Assembly: GCA_022749755.1 (NCBI GenBank)
Contig: CM040444.1
Span: 15,524,274-15,588,273 of the forward strand
DNA: 64,000 bases
Source of the DNA: Azadirachta indica
Lineage: Eukaryota; Streptophyta; Magnoliopsida; Sapindales; Meliaceae
Direction of reading: 5' to 3'
The notes under the pieces were generated by a model that was not told the DNA's origin, made no database searches, and was given only the letters and a program-made list of their open reading frames with translations. Numbering within the stretch: the first letter of the stretch is position 1; each line of letters begins with the position of its first letter. Shown piece by piece: positions 11,831 through 23,811 of this stretch. Both the position numbers and the translations under genes were made by a program.

Positions 11831-12557
11831 ATTATCCCTCAACTAAACTATATAAATATAAAGTTTTATCGCTATAATTTAAGATGGGTACATGCTAATG
11901 GTTTATAAATAGAAAAAGTTGATCACATTTTTTACCCTAAAATTTAATGAAAATTTACTTTTCTTCCCAACAACTTTAGAGTATAACATATATCTTAACG
12001 TTTTGTTTACTAATAATTTTTCATGAATGTAATGACTGAGGGTCAAGTGAGAATTTGAAAGCGAAGGGATCATAATGAAAGCATGAAAAACTTGTAGGGG
12101 TTATAGTAGAAAATGTGCGAATAATGGGCATAATTATATTGAAAGAAAGAAAAACTTAGAAGAACCAAAGAGCAAAAACTATAAATAATGGGTATAACTA
12201 TAAATAAATTTTTTTCTTTTGTGATCTTGTTTTTACATGCCCGTCATACTCTAATCATTACAAGCCACTTAAGAAAAAGAAGTATACTTTTTACTATGTA
12301 TTCTTTTATTTACATCTAGTTAATTTCTTAACAATCATTGCATTCTGTTAATATATATTAACATTAAAAGTGTGGGGGAAATTGTGTACTGTAACAAAAA
12401 TTTAGGGAGGAAAACATAATTGTTGAAGAGTTAGAATTGAGAGAAAATGAGGTGGAATCACATATTGGGTAGTGGTCATATCATATGAATGCTTGAGTTG
12501 CGTGGGGCCAGAACATAGACAGACGAGATGTTATGCTATTCGATCGGGCAGGAACAT
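11831..12557. other. Intergenic DNA, no gene
   Basis: Nothing recognisable beyond AT-rich sequence. Confidence 0.35.
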
Positions 12558-12559
12558 AA

Positions 12560-12610
<51 letters not shown>
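12560..12610. repeat. (TA)n(GA)n compound microsatellite
   Basis: About 12 TA units pass directly into about 14 GA units. Confidence 0.95.
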
Positions 12611-12615
<5 letters not shown>

Positions 12616-13441
12616 CATTGGATTCTAATACAATCACCCACACCTTGCCTATTTTAGTTCGACCATTTTTGTTCAACGTACACTCTTATCTCCAAATTCC
12701 ATCTACTTCAGTTTCTAATTTAAATTCATGATGATGAGGTGCCATTTCAATTCCTAGCTAGAGAGAAATTACTAGTTATATATCTACTTTAAAATTTTCA
12801 AATAATATTCAAGTTGGAGAATCAACTTTTATATTTTAATGAAAACAATGATTCAATCCTGTCGATCTAATACGTTTGATATATATATAGAAGAGATTGG
12901 TTTGAGTTTGGTATAAAGATTTTACAAATAATTAACAATGAATCTAATCCGTATGATGAAGAGATTTGAAATCATAACATTCGGAATGGAATGGATTGAG
13001 TAGTACATATTAATTTTCCTTTTTATATATATATATATATATATATATGTTCCATCCATCATTGATTAATTGATGTATAGCAATAGCAATGATTTAAATG
13101 TATAAATGGAACACAAATGGACCTATGTATAGGTGGGCTTGGAAACAGGTAAGATTGAATCTTTCAGCAGATTTTCAACAGAGATAAAATGCCACCGCTG
13201 TACGGCACTCATCTTCCCACTCCACTCACCTATCCCTCTCATCACTTTCATCTACATAATTAATTAATTATATTTCAACATGATGATTTTTTTATATATA
13301 TATATATATATATTCAACATTCAATGACTTCTCTCTATTGTTAATTTCTTGTCCAAATTAATTCCATCGACGGACATTCAAGTGCTCCGCGCCCTATATC
13401 TACACTCCACTCTTATCTACTCAATCAACCCTCCACTTTGC

Positions 13442-13472
<31 letters not shown>

Positions 13473-14020
13473 TACTGTCGCTCACACTCACATATTTCAT
13501 GTTAAATTCTTATACATATAGCTCAATCACAAGCTAATTATATATGTAATAAAAACATTTTTAAAAAAATTATTAAAAAGTGACTGAAATATAATTATAC
13601 AATTGGAAAGAGGTTAAATTTATATAGCACGTAAACCTAAAAAGTTTTTAACGATAAACATGGACGGTTGGTCGTTAGAGCTAGCTTGCGAAATGCTGTA
13701 ATGTTGAAGAGGATCGTTGAGCCGATAAAATAATAATATTCCCCATATATATATATATATATATATATCTATTGCGGGAAAATGAATTATTTTATTTTCT
13801 GTCTAAACAAACAGATCTAGCCACTGGAAAATGTGACATAAGCAGATATGCTTCAGCAGCAAAAATAGATTAGCTTTTTCTGAACGCATGTGCATTTTAT
13901 CAATGATCATTATTCAATACAGCTCCTATGTAATGGTGAGCACCTTAAGTTCTTCAGTCACTATCGAGAAGCTTAGTTCTTCCACGTACGCCTCTTGCTG
14001 TAACTTACTACTCTTGCTTC
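12611..14020. other. Intergenic DNA rich in (TA)n tracts
   Basis: No gene is visible. Pure TA tracts lie near 13024-13048, 13292-13313, 13442-13467 and 13745-13768. Confidence 0.5.
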
Positions 14021-14023
14021 TGC

Positions 14024-14075
14024 CTCTTGCTTCTTGCTTCTTGCTTCTTGCTTCTTGCTTCTTGCATATGCTTCT
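14024..14075 (+). repeat. Heptanucleotide repeat (CTTGCTT)n
   Basis: About seven near-perfect copies of TTGCTTC in direct array, ending in a CTTGCATATG variant. Confidence 0.9.
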
Positions 14076-14740
14076 TCTTATATCCAAGAATTAAGCATAT
14101 TTAATTCTTTCTTACTCTTAGTTTGCTATACACTCTACGTGGAAAATAGCACATGGTGTTCAATAACTGGTTAAAAAAAAAGTGCTTTTAGCCTTGGCTA
14201 GCTAACATAGATTCTTAGCAATCAATCTACAGTACGACAATTACAGTTGCGTATTATATTTTAACTTTATAAAAAAATAAAAAGCATAACGAAAAACTAT
14301 AACCATTATATATTCTAACTTGTGCTCGATTATAAACATAAGCAACTTATGCAAGCACATGAATCTTTTTTATGAGATAAAAATATGTACGACATCTCTT
14401 TCGTTTTAAGCACTTTATCCAAAAGCTTTATGACTAAGCAATTTAAGCGAGCACAAGTGGAAAATTTTGACTGGGAACTTTTGTATTAAAGCTAAAGCAG
14501 ATGCCCTTTCACTCTCATTACAGATTCTTGTCTGATTACATTATAATATTTGCTACAAGTTTCCTAAAGTGAGACCTGTAAGGTTTGAGATTATATTAAC
14601 TGTTTGATATTAATTAGACGTATAACTAACACGGTCTTGTTTTCGTCTGTTATTAGTTTGGACAAAGTAATCGGTAATAACTTTTTCATGTGTAGTAAAA
14701 TTTAGAATAATTAGTAAATCATAATCTCTTATTTCGATAA
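14076..14740. other. Intergenic DNA, no gene
   Basis: No supported feature seen. Confidence 0.35.
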
Positions 14741-14748
14741 TTACTAAT

Positions 14749-14984
14749 AGGGCATGATCGATAGTTTATTTTTTTTATACAAAATTTTATATCAATTATA
14801 TACCGTTGGATATAAATACATCCAACAGTTGAGATTACATTTGATCATATAATTAATGAATAATTAATGCATACATAATTAATGTTTATATTAAATACAA
14901 TTTCAACTGTTAGATGTGTCTTTATTCAACGATTAATAATTATTGTAAAATTTTGTATAAAAAAAAAATTGATGATCCTACCCC
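14749..14984. mobile_element. hAT-type MITE (palindromic), 236 bp
   Basis: The element is close to a perfect fold-back. The left side (AGGGCATGATCGAT...ATACAAAATTTTAT...CCGTTGGAT...CATCCAACAGTTGA) pairs with the right side (AACTGTTAGATGTG...ATTGTAAAATTTTGTAT...GATGATCCTACCCCT). Both flanks carry the same eight bases TTACTAAT (14741-14748 and 14985-14992). An 8-bp duplication with an AGGG-type end is the mark of hAT elements. It has no coding capacity. Confidence 0.85.
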
Positions 14985-14992
14985 TTACTAAT

Positions 14993-16047
14993 ATTATGTA
15001 ATTATAACTTATTTACACATCAATTTTAAATGTTGGAATAAATGTAAATTATACTACATATCATTCATGTATAGTTTAGAGTATCTACATTTTACATAAA
15101 CTGTTGGGATGATAATAACAAGGTCCCTTTATTTTGGTAAAATAACATTAGAGAGCATAATTTGGTCATTTGTAGTAATCAGATCCCTATGTTTAATATT
15201 TATAACTAAATAAAAACATATAGGGTGCAAATAGAAATTTTTTTAAAGCCTGTTTATTTTTCTAATTAAAATTTAAATATAATTATTCATATATCTAAAA
15301 GTTGTTTGTTTTTTAACTTATTTATAAATATTAATTAAAAATATCTAAATGTAATTAACTTAAATCTTAATAACTAAACGTCTAAATGAATTAAGTATAT
15401 TTTATTTATCAACAATATTTTTAATTTATTACTTAATATTTATATACTTAACTCAACATATCAGGTTTTAGCATATATATGTCAATTCATCTATTTTAAA
15501 TTTTTTATTTTTATAAAAATAAATAATTTAACATTTATATTCAGGTATGTAACATAAAAAAATAAATATATAAATCAAATTCAAATTTCACTCAAAGTTA
15601 TATTTCAGTCATGTTTATCCTTCAGACAGAAAAAACATGTATTATCTTAAAGTTTCGTATAAAACCCAAATTGGTAAATTTACTTTCTATCTCCTTCATC
15701 CTTTTCTCTCCTCTTTTTATTTTTGGCTCTTTGTATATTTATTCTCTCTTCTTTTTTATATTAACGAGTTCATAAAATTTTGCATATATAATTTGTTGGA
15801 GTTACAACTTTACTAAAATTTGAGATGTTAAAGTTAAGTTTTATGCTACAAACTAGCTTACTTTTTTTCTAATTTTAAATTTTAGTTGTTTTTATTGTGG
15901 GGATGAATAAAGTTAATATTATGAAAAATGATATATTGATATTGCTCCCTCAAAATTGAATTTTTAAAATTTGTAAGTTATTTATTGATAATGCAGTGTA
16001 GAGTTTGGAGTCAGAGAAATAGTATAGAGATGAAGTAGAGTCAGATG
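14993..16047. other. AT-rich intergenic DNA, no gene
   Basis: The stretch 15240-15440 and that at 17220-17400 look loosely like inverted partners (GCCTGTTTATTTTT against AAAAACAAACCACG), possibly the ends of an older element into which copy B inserted. I could not confirm this. Confidence 0.3.
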
Positions 16048-16443
16048 TGATTTAGTATAATTTTTCAAATAAAGTATGAAATACCGTAAACCTTTTATAA
16101 ATAAAATTTTTAACAAAAGTTTATTAATTGTTTATTTATTACAAATAATTTTTTAAAATATTTGAGTAATTACTTTAATAAATGAAATTTTAACATTCAA
16201 TTTCAAAAAAATAATATAAATTTTTTTAAATAAATTAATAATATTTTAGACAATTTCTTCTTTTAAAAAAACTAAAGTAAAACCTTAAATTTTGATTTTG
16301 TTTTAGTAGAAGAAAATTATTTTTTTTAATTCTTAAATATTCTTTTTCAATGTCAAGTAAATGATACCTAAAAATTTAAAAAGGATTTTTATTATTAAAA
16401 AATTTTTTTTAACTAATAAAAAAGTCAAACCAAACAAGCACTT
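16048..16443 (-). mobile_element. MITE-like element, family M1, copy B
   Basis: Same orientation as copy A. It runs from TTTAGTATAATTTTT to AAAGTCAAACCAAACAAGC. The AAAGTCAAACCAAAC end is the mirror of GTTTGGTTTGACTTT at the left end of copy D. Confidence 0.65.
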
Positions 16444-18075
16444 AGTATTTAAAAAATAGGGGTAAACATGCAATTGGAAACTACTCCTTCCATGCTTTTG
16501 AAAGTCAATTAACGTCAAGTGAAGGAATCTGGTTGTTCAAGATGACCAAACTACATCCACAGATGTTGTTTTACTAAACGTAAGGACCCAATTGTTAATA
16601 TGTTAGATTAATGTATTGCTGACAAATTCTGAAAGTTAAATCAATTTTGAGCATATTAAAAAAAAGAAAAAAGAAAAAAAATTGAGCACAGCTTACAGAC
16701 AACCTGTCATACTTAGGTAGCATTTTCTTTTTTTAGGTCTAAAATCCGAATAAGAACGATATATTTATTATTTTTTTTAAAATATGTGAAAATAAGTATT
16801 AAATTATTTATTTTAATAAAATAAAAAGTTTAAAAATTGATATTTTGACATATATATCTCTTTTAATTAATATACTTATATTATAATAATTTTAATTATA
16901 TCAAAATAATAATAGATAATAAATTAATAAATTATATTAGTATGTACATTATTTATTTGTTTGATTTTTTAAAAAAAATAATTTCTAATTCATGATATAA
17001 AGATAAATAAAAAATTAAATAAAAATAATAAGTTATATTGTAAAATAATTATAATTATATATATAAATTTATTATAATAATTAATGTATAAAATAACTAG
17101 AATTTAAAAAATAAGTAGAGGGACTCATAATAGAGAAAAAATATTTTAAAAAAATATTTAAATAGGGTTTTATTTTGGTAAGGTTAGTAAATAAATTAAT
17201 AAAATATAAATATTTTTAGATGATAAAAATATTAAATTATTCAGATACTTTCTAATTAAATTTAAATAAAAAATTTTAACTTAATTGTATTTAAATATTT
17301 TTATCAAATATTTAAACATAAATTAAAAAATAAACAGCTCTTAAATATTTGAAAAATTATATTTAAATTTTAGTCAAAAAAAAAATAAAAAAACAAACCA
17401 CGTCTTAGCCTTCTTGCTAAAATACACTCTTTTTTTTTTTTTTAATTTTTATGCTTGCTAATATAAAATATAATCTGATAATATTGATGTATAGAGATTT
17501 GAAATTATGATATATGGATTTGGCAGAAAAGTTTTTGGAAAGATGGCGACCGTATATTCTTCTTATACAGAGAGACAAGACTGATCAAGGATTTTAGATA
17601 TGCTAGATCTCACATAAGATATTGACAAATCATCCTCAGAGATTATGTATCCCAGATTTTCTAAATATTTCCTTTTTTTTTTTAATTTACCTTTTTCTAG
17701 AAATACCGAGCTTCAATTCATAAAATTTGTGCAAAATATATAGAAGGATGATAACCAATATGATTTTACTTTTGAAAATTTTGATTATATATATATATAT
17801 ATATATGAAAGAAAAGAAAAAGATTTAAAAATAATGTTGCAAAAAACAAATCCCACGAAAAAAGGCGTGAATGTTGCTGTAGAATCACAGCAAATCCCAT
17901 GAAAAATATCATCTGAGATTAATGGGAAACACTTGATGAATCATGCTGGTAGAAGTAGCAAACATTGATTTGACGACCAGAGTATATATTCATGCATTGA
18001 TGATGAATTATTGTTGTGTGCTGTTTCATTTTGATTTCAGATGGATTCGATCCTGCAGGCCGAGAGGGCAATAAT
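16444..18075. other. Very AT-rich intergenic DNA, no gene
   Basis: No gene seen. A (TA)n tract lies at about 17789-17806. Confidence 0.4.
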
Positions 18076-18117
18076 AGGGGAGGGGAAGGGGAAGGGGAAG
18101 GGGAAGGGGAAGGGGAA
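18076..18117 (+). repeat. Hexanucleotide repeat (GGGGAA)n
   Basis: Six to seven perfect copies in tandem, preceded by one GGGGA variant. Confidence 0.95.
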
Positions 18118-19767
18118 TCAAAATCCAATGAGGACTTTTCTGGAATGATTCCACAAGCAAAAAATAAAATAAAATAAAATAAATAAATAAAAAAGAAAGT
18201 GCTTCCAGATTCCCAGAATGATAACCATATCCACCTAAATTAGCCAAACACGGACCATCAAACTTCAAACACGACAGATATCTTTTTCTCTCACCATTCC
18301 TCCTTTTTGTTTTTGTTCCGTTTTCTATCATTTCCATTTTTGGAACATACGGCGCTCACGGCAATTTTTATGACTCGTAAGTAAATCGACGAACATTGAA
18401 ACATTGAAACATTGAACAGTAAGTAACCAAATGTACTTTCTACCCAGCCACGCACCACCCACGTGATCACTTCTGATAACTTCAAGACTCATTGTTATGT
18501 TATACGGGAACGGGACCCACTCCTGCTACATATATATATATATATATATATGATCGATCATTCAATATTGCAATCTTCATCACGATCTACTACTTCTTCT
18601 TTAATTACTACTTAACTTTGGCTTTGCTAAATCTAATTTCATTTTTTATATATATATATATATATACATGAAAATTGACCCAACTTTTGATGTTTACATG
18701 TATGTATGATTTACGAATTAATATTTTAGACAAAATCTAGCTATTAGGAATATTAGTATGCTGCGAATAAAATTGATACACTTGTTTCTATTAGGGCTCA
18801 AAATTCGAATTTTGATGTGCTTTCCGTGGAGATCATGGGGATCCTCAAAATTCCACACTTTTATTTTATTCATACTTTTGTTTGTGGGCTCCACCCCCCA
18901 TCACCATCATCTTTGATTTACTCCACAACTTCCCATCCCACTTACTTCCTACACGTAACAATACTATCCTTTCTCTTTTTACCTTATCAAATATTTATAT
19001 CAGTATAACGAAAATGGCCAATAATTTCATATTTTTACATCAATTATTAATTATTAAATTTTAATAACTTTAATAATTAATTTTTTTTTAATTAATAATA
19101 CATATAATTAATACATATATTAAATTTAATCATAATAATTAAAAATATATAAATTCAACAATTTACAAATAAATATAAAAATATATTTAAAAATATAAAA
19201 CTACTTATCTTTTCTTATGTATAATCTTTTCTTTTTTTTATTTTTAAATTTTTCTGCAAATTTTTATCAGCTATATATATTCATAATCTCGAATCAGAAC
19301 GAGAAACCAAAAATCAATCACCTAACTTTAGCCACACACACACACGTATATAGATATATTAGATTAGATGTATATAGTGTTGAATGTTAACGTCAGTTTT
19401 GCGGAAGCCATATTGATTATCATGAAATGAAACACTAACAAATATTTTCCCAATAAGAATCAAATAAAAATATTTCTTAATAAAAAAATATTAAATATAT
19501 ATGATATATTATTCAAATTCATCAGCTGTGATGCAATTGAAGACATCATGTTTATCTCACTCTCCATTTTGTATCACCATTCGAATCTGTGGTCTAAATT
19601 TAACAGAGATATAGATAAAGAGATCGGCCAAACACTTCATTTTTCTTTCCATTAATTTATCTTTTTTTTTTTTTTTTTTTTTGTATACACAGAAAGTCTT
19701 TCCAATAATATTAAAAAATTTTAATAAATATTTTTTAATAATATTTACTTAACAAAATGAAAATAAA
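18118..19767. other. Intergenic DNA with (TA)n tracts, no gene
   Basis: Contains AAAAT/AAAT repeats at about 18163-18190 and (TA)n near 18530-18551 and 18647-18666. A CCACGTGATCAC motif lies near 18457-18468. Short open frames here show no coding character. Confidence 0.4.
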
Positions 19768-20112
19768 AGTATAATATCTGATTTAACTTTTTATTAATAA
19801 AAAAATTTCTTTTAATAAAAAAATGAAGAAGTTTTAAGAATTAAAAAAAATTATTTTTTCTACTAAAAGAAGCATATTAGACTTCTAGTCTAAGAGTTTT
19901 TTAAATTTTTTTAAAAAATAAAATTATTTAAATTATTGTTATTTTATTTTAAAAATTTTATATTATTTTTAAAATAAAATATTAAAAATTTATTTATTAA
20001 ACTAATTATTAGTCAAATTTTACTTATATAAAATTTATTTATTTATTTAAAAAAAATTTATTAATAAAAAATTTATTTCAAAATATTCTATTTAAAAAAT
20101 TATATCCCAACC
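19768..20112 (+). mobile_element. MITE-like element, family M1, copy C
   Basis: The body block (AAGAATTAAAAAAAATTATTTT, then CTACTAAAAGAAGCATATTAG, then TTTTATTTTAAAAATTTTATATT) follows copies D and E. It is truncated or diverged at both ends. Confidence 0.5.
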
Positions 20113-20297
20113 CATATTCAAATACTATTAAAATTCTTTTAAAAATATTAATAAATGCAAAGTATTTTCTAATGAAACATCTCCAAACGCTGTCTTTGAA
20201 ACACACTAATAAAACAGACAATGTTCTAGAATATCCAAATTCGGCAATCAATTTTAAAACAATTTGGGATATTATCGCTTAACCGAAAAATCCATAT

Positions 20298-21016
20298 ACC
20301 CTAATTTTTAAAAAAATATTAAAATAGCTTTAACTTTAGTGAAAAAAAAAAAGAATATACATTGAGACTACTATTTATATATTAAATTAACTATTTTACC
20401 TTTAAGCTATTACAAATTATATAAAATAATTGTATTATCTTTTTTTTTTATTATATAATAACTAATATAATCTTATTTTCACATTTAAATTTTAAAGTTA
20501 TAATAATAGTTGGACTCTTAATTTTTTTTTACTTTAAAATTTGTTATTAATTTTTTTTTTATAATATTAATTTAATATAATTTTTAATAGATCAATTAAT
20601 TAGAATGGTTTATTTTAAAAATTTTATATAATTAATATTGTTAAATTTGCTGTTAATTTTTTACAACATTAATTATAAATTTTTTTTACAATATAAAATT
20701 GCTACCAAAATTTGTTAAAAAATTTTACAACATAAAATTTTTTAATTAAATGGTCTATGTGAAAGATTATGTATAATTAATATTGTAAAAAAATTGATAG
20801 CAAATATAAAAGAAAATTAATTAAGGGTCAAAATATCATTATAATTTTTAAATTTAAATATTAGAATAAATTATATCAATTATTGCAAAATAAAAATAAA
20901 GACAATATATAGTTTTTTATATATCTTTTAAAAATTAAAAGATAAAATAATTAATTTACAATAAAAATAATAAGTTAGGGGATATTTTTATATTTTTTTA
21001 AAAATTAAAAAGTAAT
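20298..21016. mobile_element. Long inverted-repeat (fold-back) element
   Basis: The left arm starts CCCTAATTTTTAAAAAAATATTAAAA. Its partner is the right arm read backwards: TTTTTAATTTTTAAAAAAATATAAAAATATCCCC. Further inward both arms share AAATTAA(C/T)TATTTTA(C/T)CTTT and a TTTAAATTTTAAA.TTATAAT block. It is non-coding. Low-complexity AT content makes the exact limits uncertain. Confidence 0.45.
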
Positions 21017-21225
21017 TCGTACAGACTAAAACTCAAGGATAAGTTGATTTCCAAGAAAAGTTGGGAGCTAAGCAACAATATCCCAGGACAACCATATGAT
21101 TATAACGTTTGTGGCTGTCTAAAAACCAACCAACAACCTATATGTACTCAAAATTCAACTATTCAAATTATCTACGTAGTTTATAGGTAGAAGTTTCTTC
21201 CAATTTGTGAAGGATTCAAATTTGA

Positions 21226-21259
<34 letters not shown>

Positions 21260-22138
21260 TATGTCAAGTCTCGATCTGAATTAGAAATGGTAGCTCTTTG
21301 ATTTTAACCATTCAAGCAAGTTGTTGGATTTTGGGTTGAAATGTTGTAGCATCAATGTGTATTTGTTAGTTCTTGATTTTAACAAGTCGAGCAACTTGTT
21401 GGGTCCTATGTTGAAAATATCAATGAATAGTTCATATCCCTTTGATGTTCATAGATATATGTTTGAAAATATTTTTGTGAATCAAAAAGTTTAATAATGA
21501 TAATTCAGAAAGAGTATCAAATTTTGTTGCAGTATAATTTTTTTTAAAAAAATTGTTCAAAATAAATAGATATATAACAAGCATTATTAAATCGTTATAC
21601 CAATGACATGATACAACAAAAATATATTAAATTTTGTGAAAATAAATTCTGTAAAATCGACTTAAATAGACGAAAATGTGAGACAATTTTATCTCTTAGG
21701 TACTAAGAGTGTGTTTGATAATATTTTAAAAATGTTGTTCTTAAAAATTAAAAATATGTTTACAAGTATTGTTTATTAAAATTAACTTTTAAAATGATAA
21801 AATAATAACGAAATGTTCAATATCAGTAACATCTTTTAAAAGAGAGAATGCTTATTATTTCCTTACTTTTTGAGATAATACCCCATTACTCGCTTATATT
21901 TTTTTTTTATATCCCATCATTTCTTTTAGTTCTGATTTTACTGTTTATTATTTCAAATATTTTTAATTTTATTATTTTATAAATCACTTAAATTGAAGGA
22001 TAAAATTAAAAAAAATAAAGAATAATAAAAAATTAATTTAAAAAGTACGAGAACAATCCAAATTCTCCCTTTCTAAAACAAATTGAGTAGTTGTTTTAAT
22101 ATAAAAATTACAAAAATATTAAGGTTGAATAACACTCA
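21017..22138. other. Intergenic DNA, no gene
   Basis: A (TA)n tract lies at about 21234-21260. No coding region recognised. Confidence 0.4.
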
Positions 22139-22563
22139 GTGCCCGTTTGGTTTGACTTTTTCATTGGTTAAAAAAATATTTTTAATGATAAAAATTTTTT
22201 TCATATTTTTTAATATTGTTTGGTTGACAATGAAAAAGAGTTTTTAAAAATTAAAAAAGTTATTTTTTTACTATTAGAAGAAGTCCAAAATTTAGGCTTT
22301 TTGTAGTAAAGTTTCTCCAGCTTTTTTAAAAGGTAAAATTATTTAAAATACCCTTACTTTATTTTAAAAATTTTACGTTATTTCTTAAAAATAAAACATT
22401 AAAAATTTATCTATTAAAGTAATTATTTAAATTTTTTCAAAAATCATTTGTGACAACTAAACAATTAATAAACTTTTATTAAAAACTCTACTCATAAAAG
22501 TTTTACGAGTAAAAACTCTACTTAAAAAAATTATATTTAAAACCTTATACTAAACGTACCCTC
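22139..22563 (+). mobile_element. MITE-like element, family M1, copy D (best preserved)
   Basis: Imperfect terminal inverted repeats: GTGCCCGTTTGGTTTGAC at the left, and GAGGGTACGTTTAGTATAAG at the right when read backwards. The body is about 425 bases, AT-rich and non-coding. Copies at 9.3, 16.0, 19.8 and 43.3 kb share the order of internal blocks. The superfamily is not assigned. Confidence 0.7.
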
Positions 22564-22676
22564 ACTCTGATCATAATAAAAAAAACATCAGCAATGACAT
22601 CATCAACTCACGTGATGGTTATCATAAAAGTGCTTCTCACATCAAACTTATAACACAGGCAGTACAAACAACCACT

Positions 22677-22691
22677 TATTATTATTATTAA

Positions 22692-22720
<29 letters not shown>
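22677..22720. repeat. (ATT)n microsatellite
   Basis: About 14 ATT triplets with one interruption. Confidence 0.9.
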
Positions 22721-22722
<2 letters not shown>

Positions 22723-22901
22723 AAAAAATATAAACTATGTTTACTGAAATGGGAGACAAAATGAGGCCCGTCATTTTTTGAGCCAGGATGACATTCTAAT
22801 CAGCTTTCAACACCCATAATGTTTCTTGTGAACCTGAATGCACCCTTCCCTATTCCTATCTACACCAAAATTCCCAGTGTATTATAAAATCTGGGGTGTA
22901 T

Positions 22902-23135
22902 TCAGAATTTGAGTGAGGTAAGTTTAGGCCCTTGGTTTGCTTCTAGAAAGCGCTCCTCATCGCCACCAACAGAGGAGAAATAGGCCTGTAGATCTAAACT
23001 GGCCTTATCCATTCTAGCGGTGCCATGCTTTGAGTGTAGCCCTCTCCTGGAAGAGACTGCGCTTTGTATTGCAAGAAAGCTGATGTTGTTGCCTTCTGCA
23101 AATCCTGCCGATAAGATTGACGATGGATTATACAA
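22902..23135 (-). CDS. Unassigned open frame or gene fragment
   Basis: An open frame of about 77 residues on the minus strand whose composition looks more protein-like than surrounding shadows (RRGLHSKHGTARMDK, FSSVGGDEERFLEANQG). I do not recognise a family. CAG sites at 23088-23099 on that strand could act as splice acceptors, so it may be a last exon, a relic, or chance. It lies 0.7 kb downstream of the nitrite reductase stop. Confidence 0.25.
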   Translation of the reverse strand: MYNPSSILSAGFAEGNNISFLAIQSAVSSRRGLHSKHGTARMDKASLDLQAYFSSVGGDEERFLEANQGPKLTSLKF

Positions 23136-23811
23136 TTGGCCGTTGGTATTTTTTTACAATTCTTTGAACTATAGAATCAGACGAACATGAATTTTTTTTT
23201 TCATTACAATAAATCCTCCGTCCTGTATTTTTCTCGGTTATTTACGTGATTTTTTCAAGAAAGGATCATTTCTTAAATTTAATTAGTTGTTAATACAATC
23301 AACAAATTTTTACTAGAAAAGGGGTTTTGAGAGATCAATAATACCACCCTTTCCCTTTTTCCCAATTTTATTTACAGTTTCAGCTTTAGGGTTCAATCTT
23401 TAGAGGGATATGCATGAGAAAATTGTTAATACTGTGTTCGAATAAGCCCAATGAAGCTAGAATACTATACTAACAAATCTGCTTCGGCAAAAGTCTTGTT
23501 ACATAATATGATGATCATGAATGAGATCTGAAGAATTTTACTTCGATCATAGCTACTATTCCTATAGTAAACCACAACAAATTTTCAGAATCTCCTCCGA
23601 GCCTGTGGAGTGAATTAAATCACGGATCAACAAAAATATAAAAGGATGGGATAGAAATAATTTGCGAGTGTTATTTATATTACATACATACATCAAATAC
23701 ACGTCACCTCAGTCTCACCAGATTCATCACTTTTTCAATTAGTCCCCGAATTATCAGTTCCTCCTCCCAATTGGTAAACGAAACCGCATTGAACTGCTTT
23801 ATCTTGTTGAA
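23136..23811. other. 3' flank of nitrite reductase
   Basis: It should contain the NiR 3' UTR and polyadenylation region nearest 23.8 kb. Nothing else recognised. Confidence 0.4.

Noticed and set aside
17919..18337. Minus-strand frames with Pro-Ser or Pro-Leu repeats
   Set aside because: Products of translating the (GGGGAA)n repeat; no conserved sequence.
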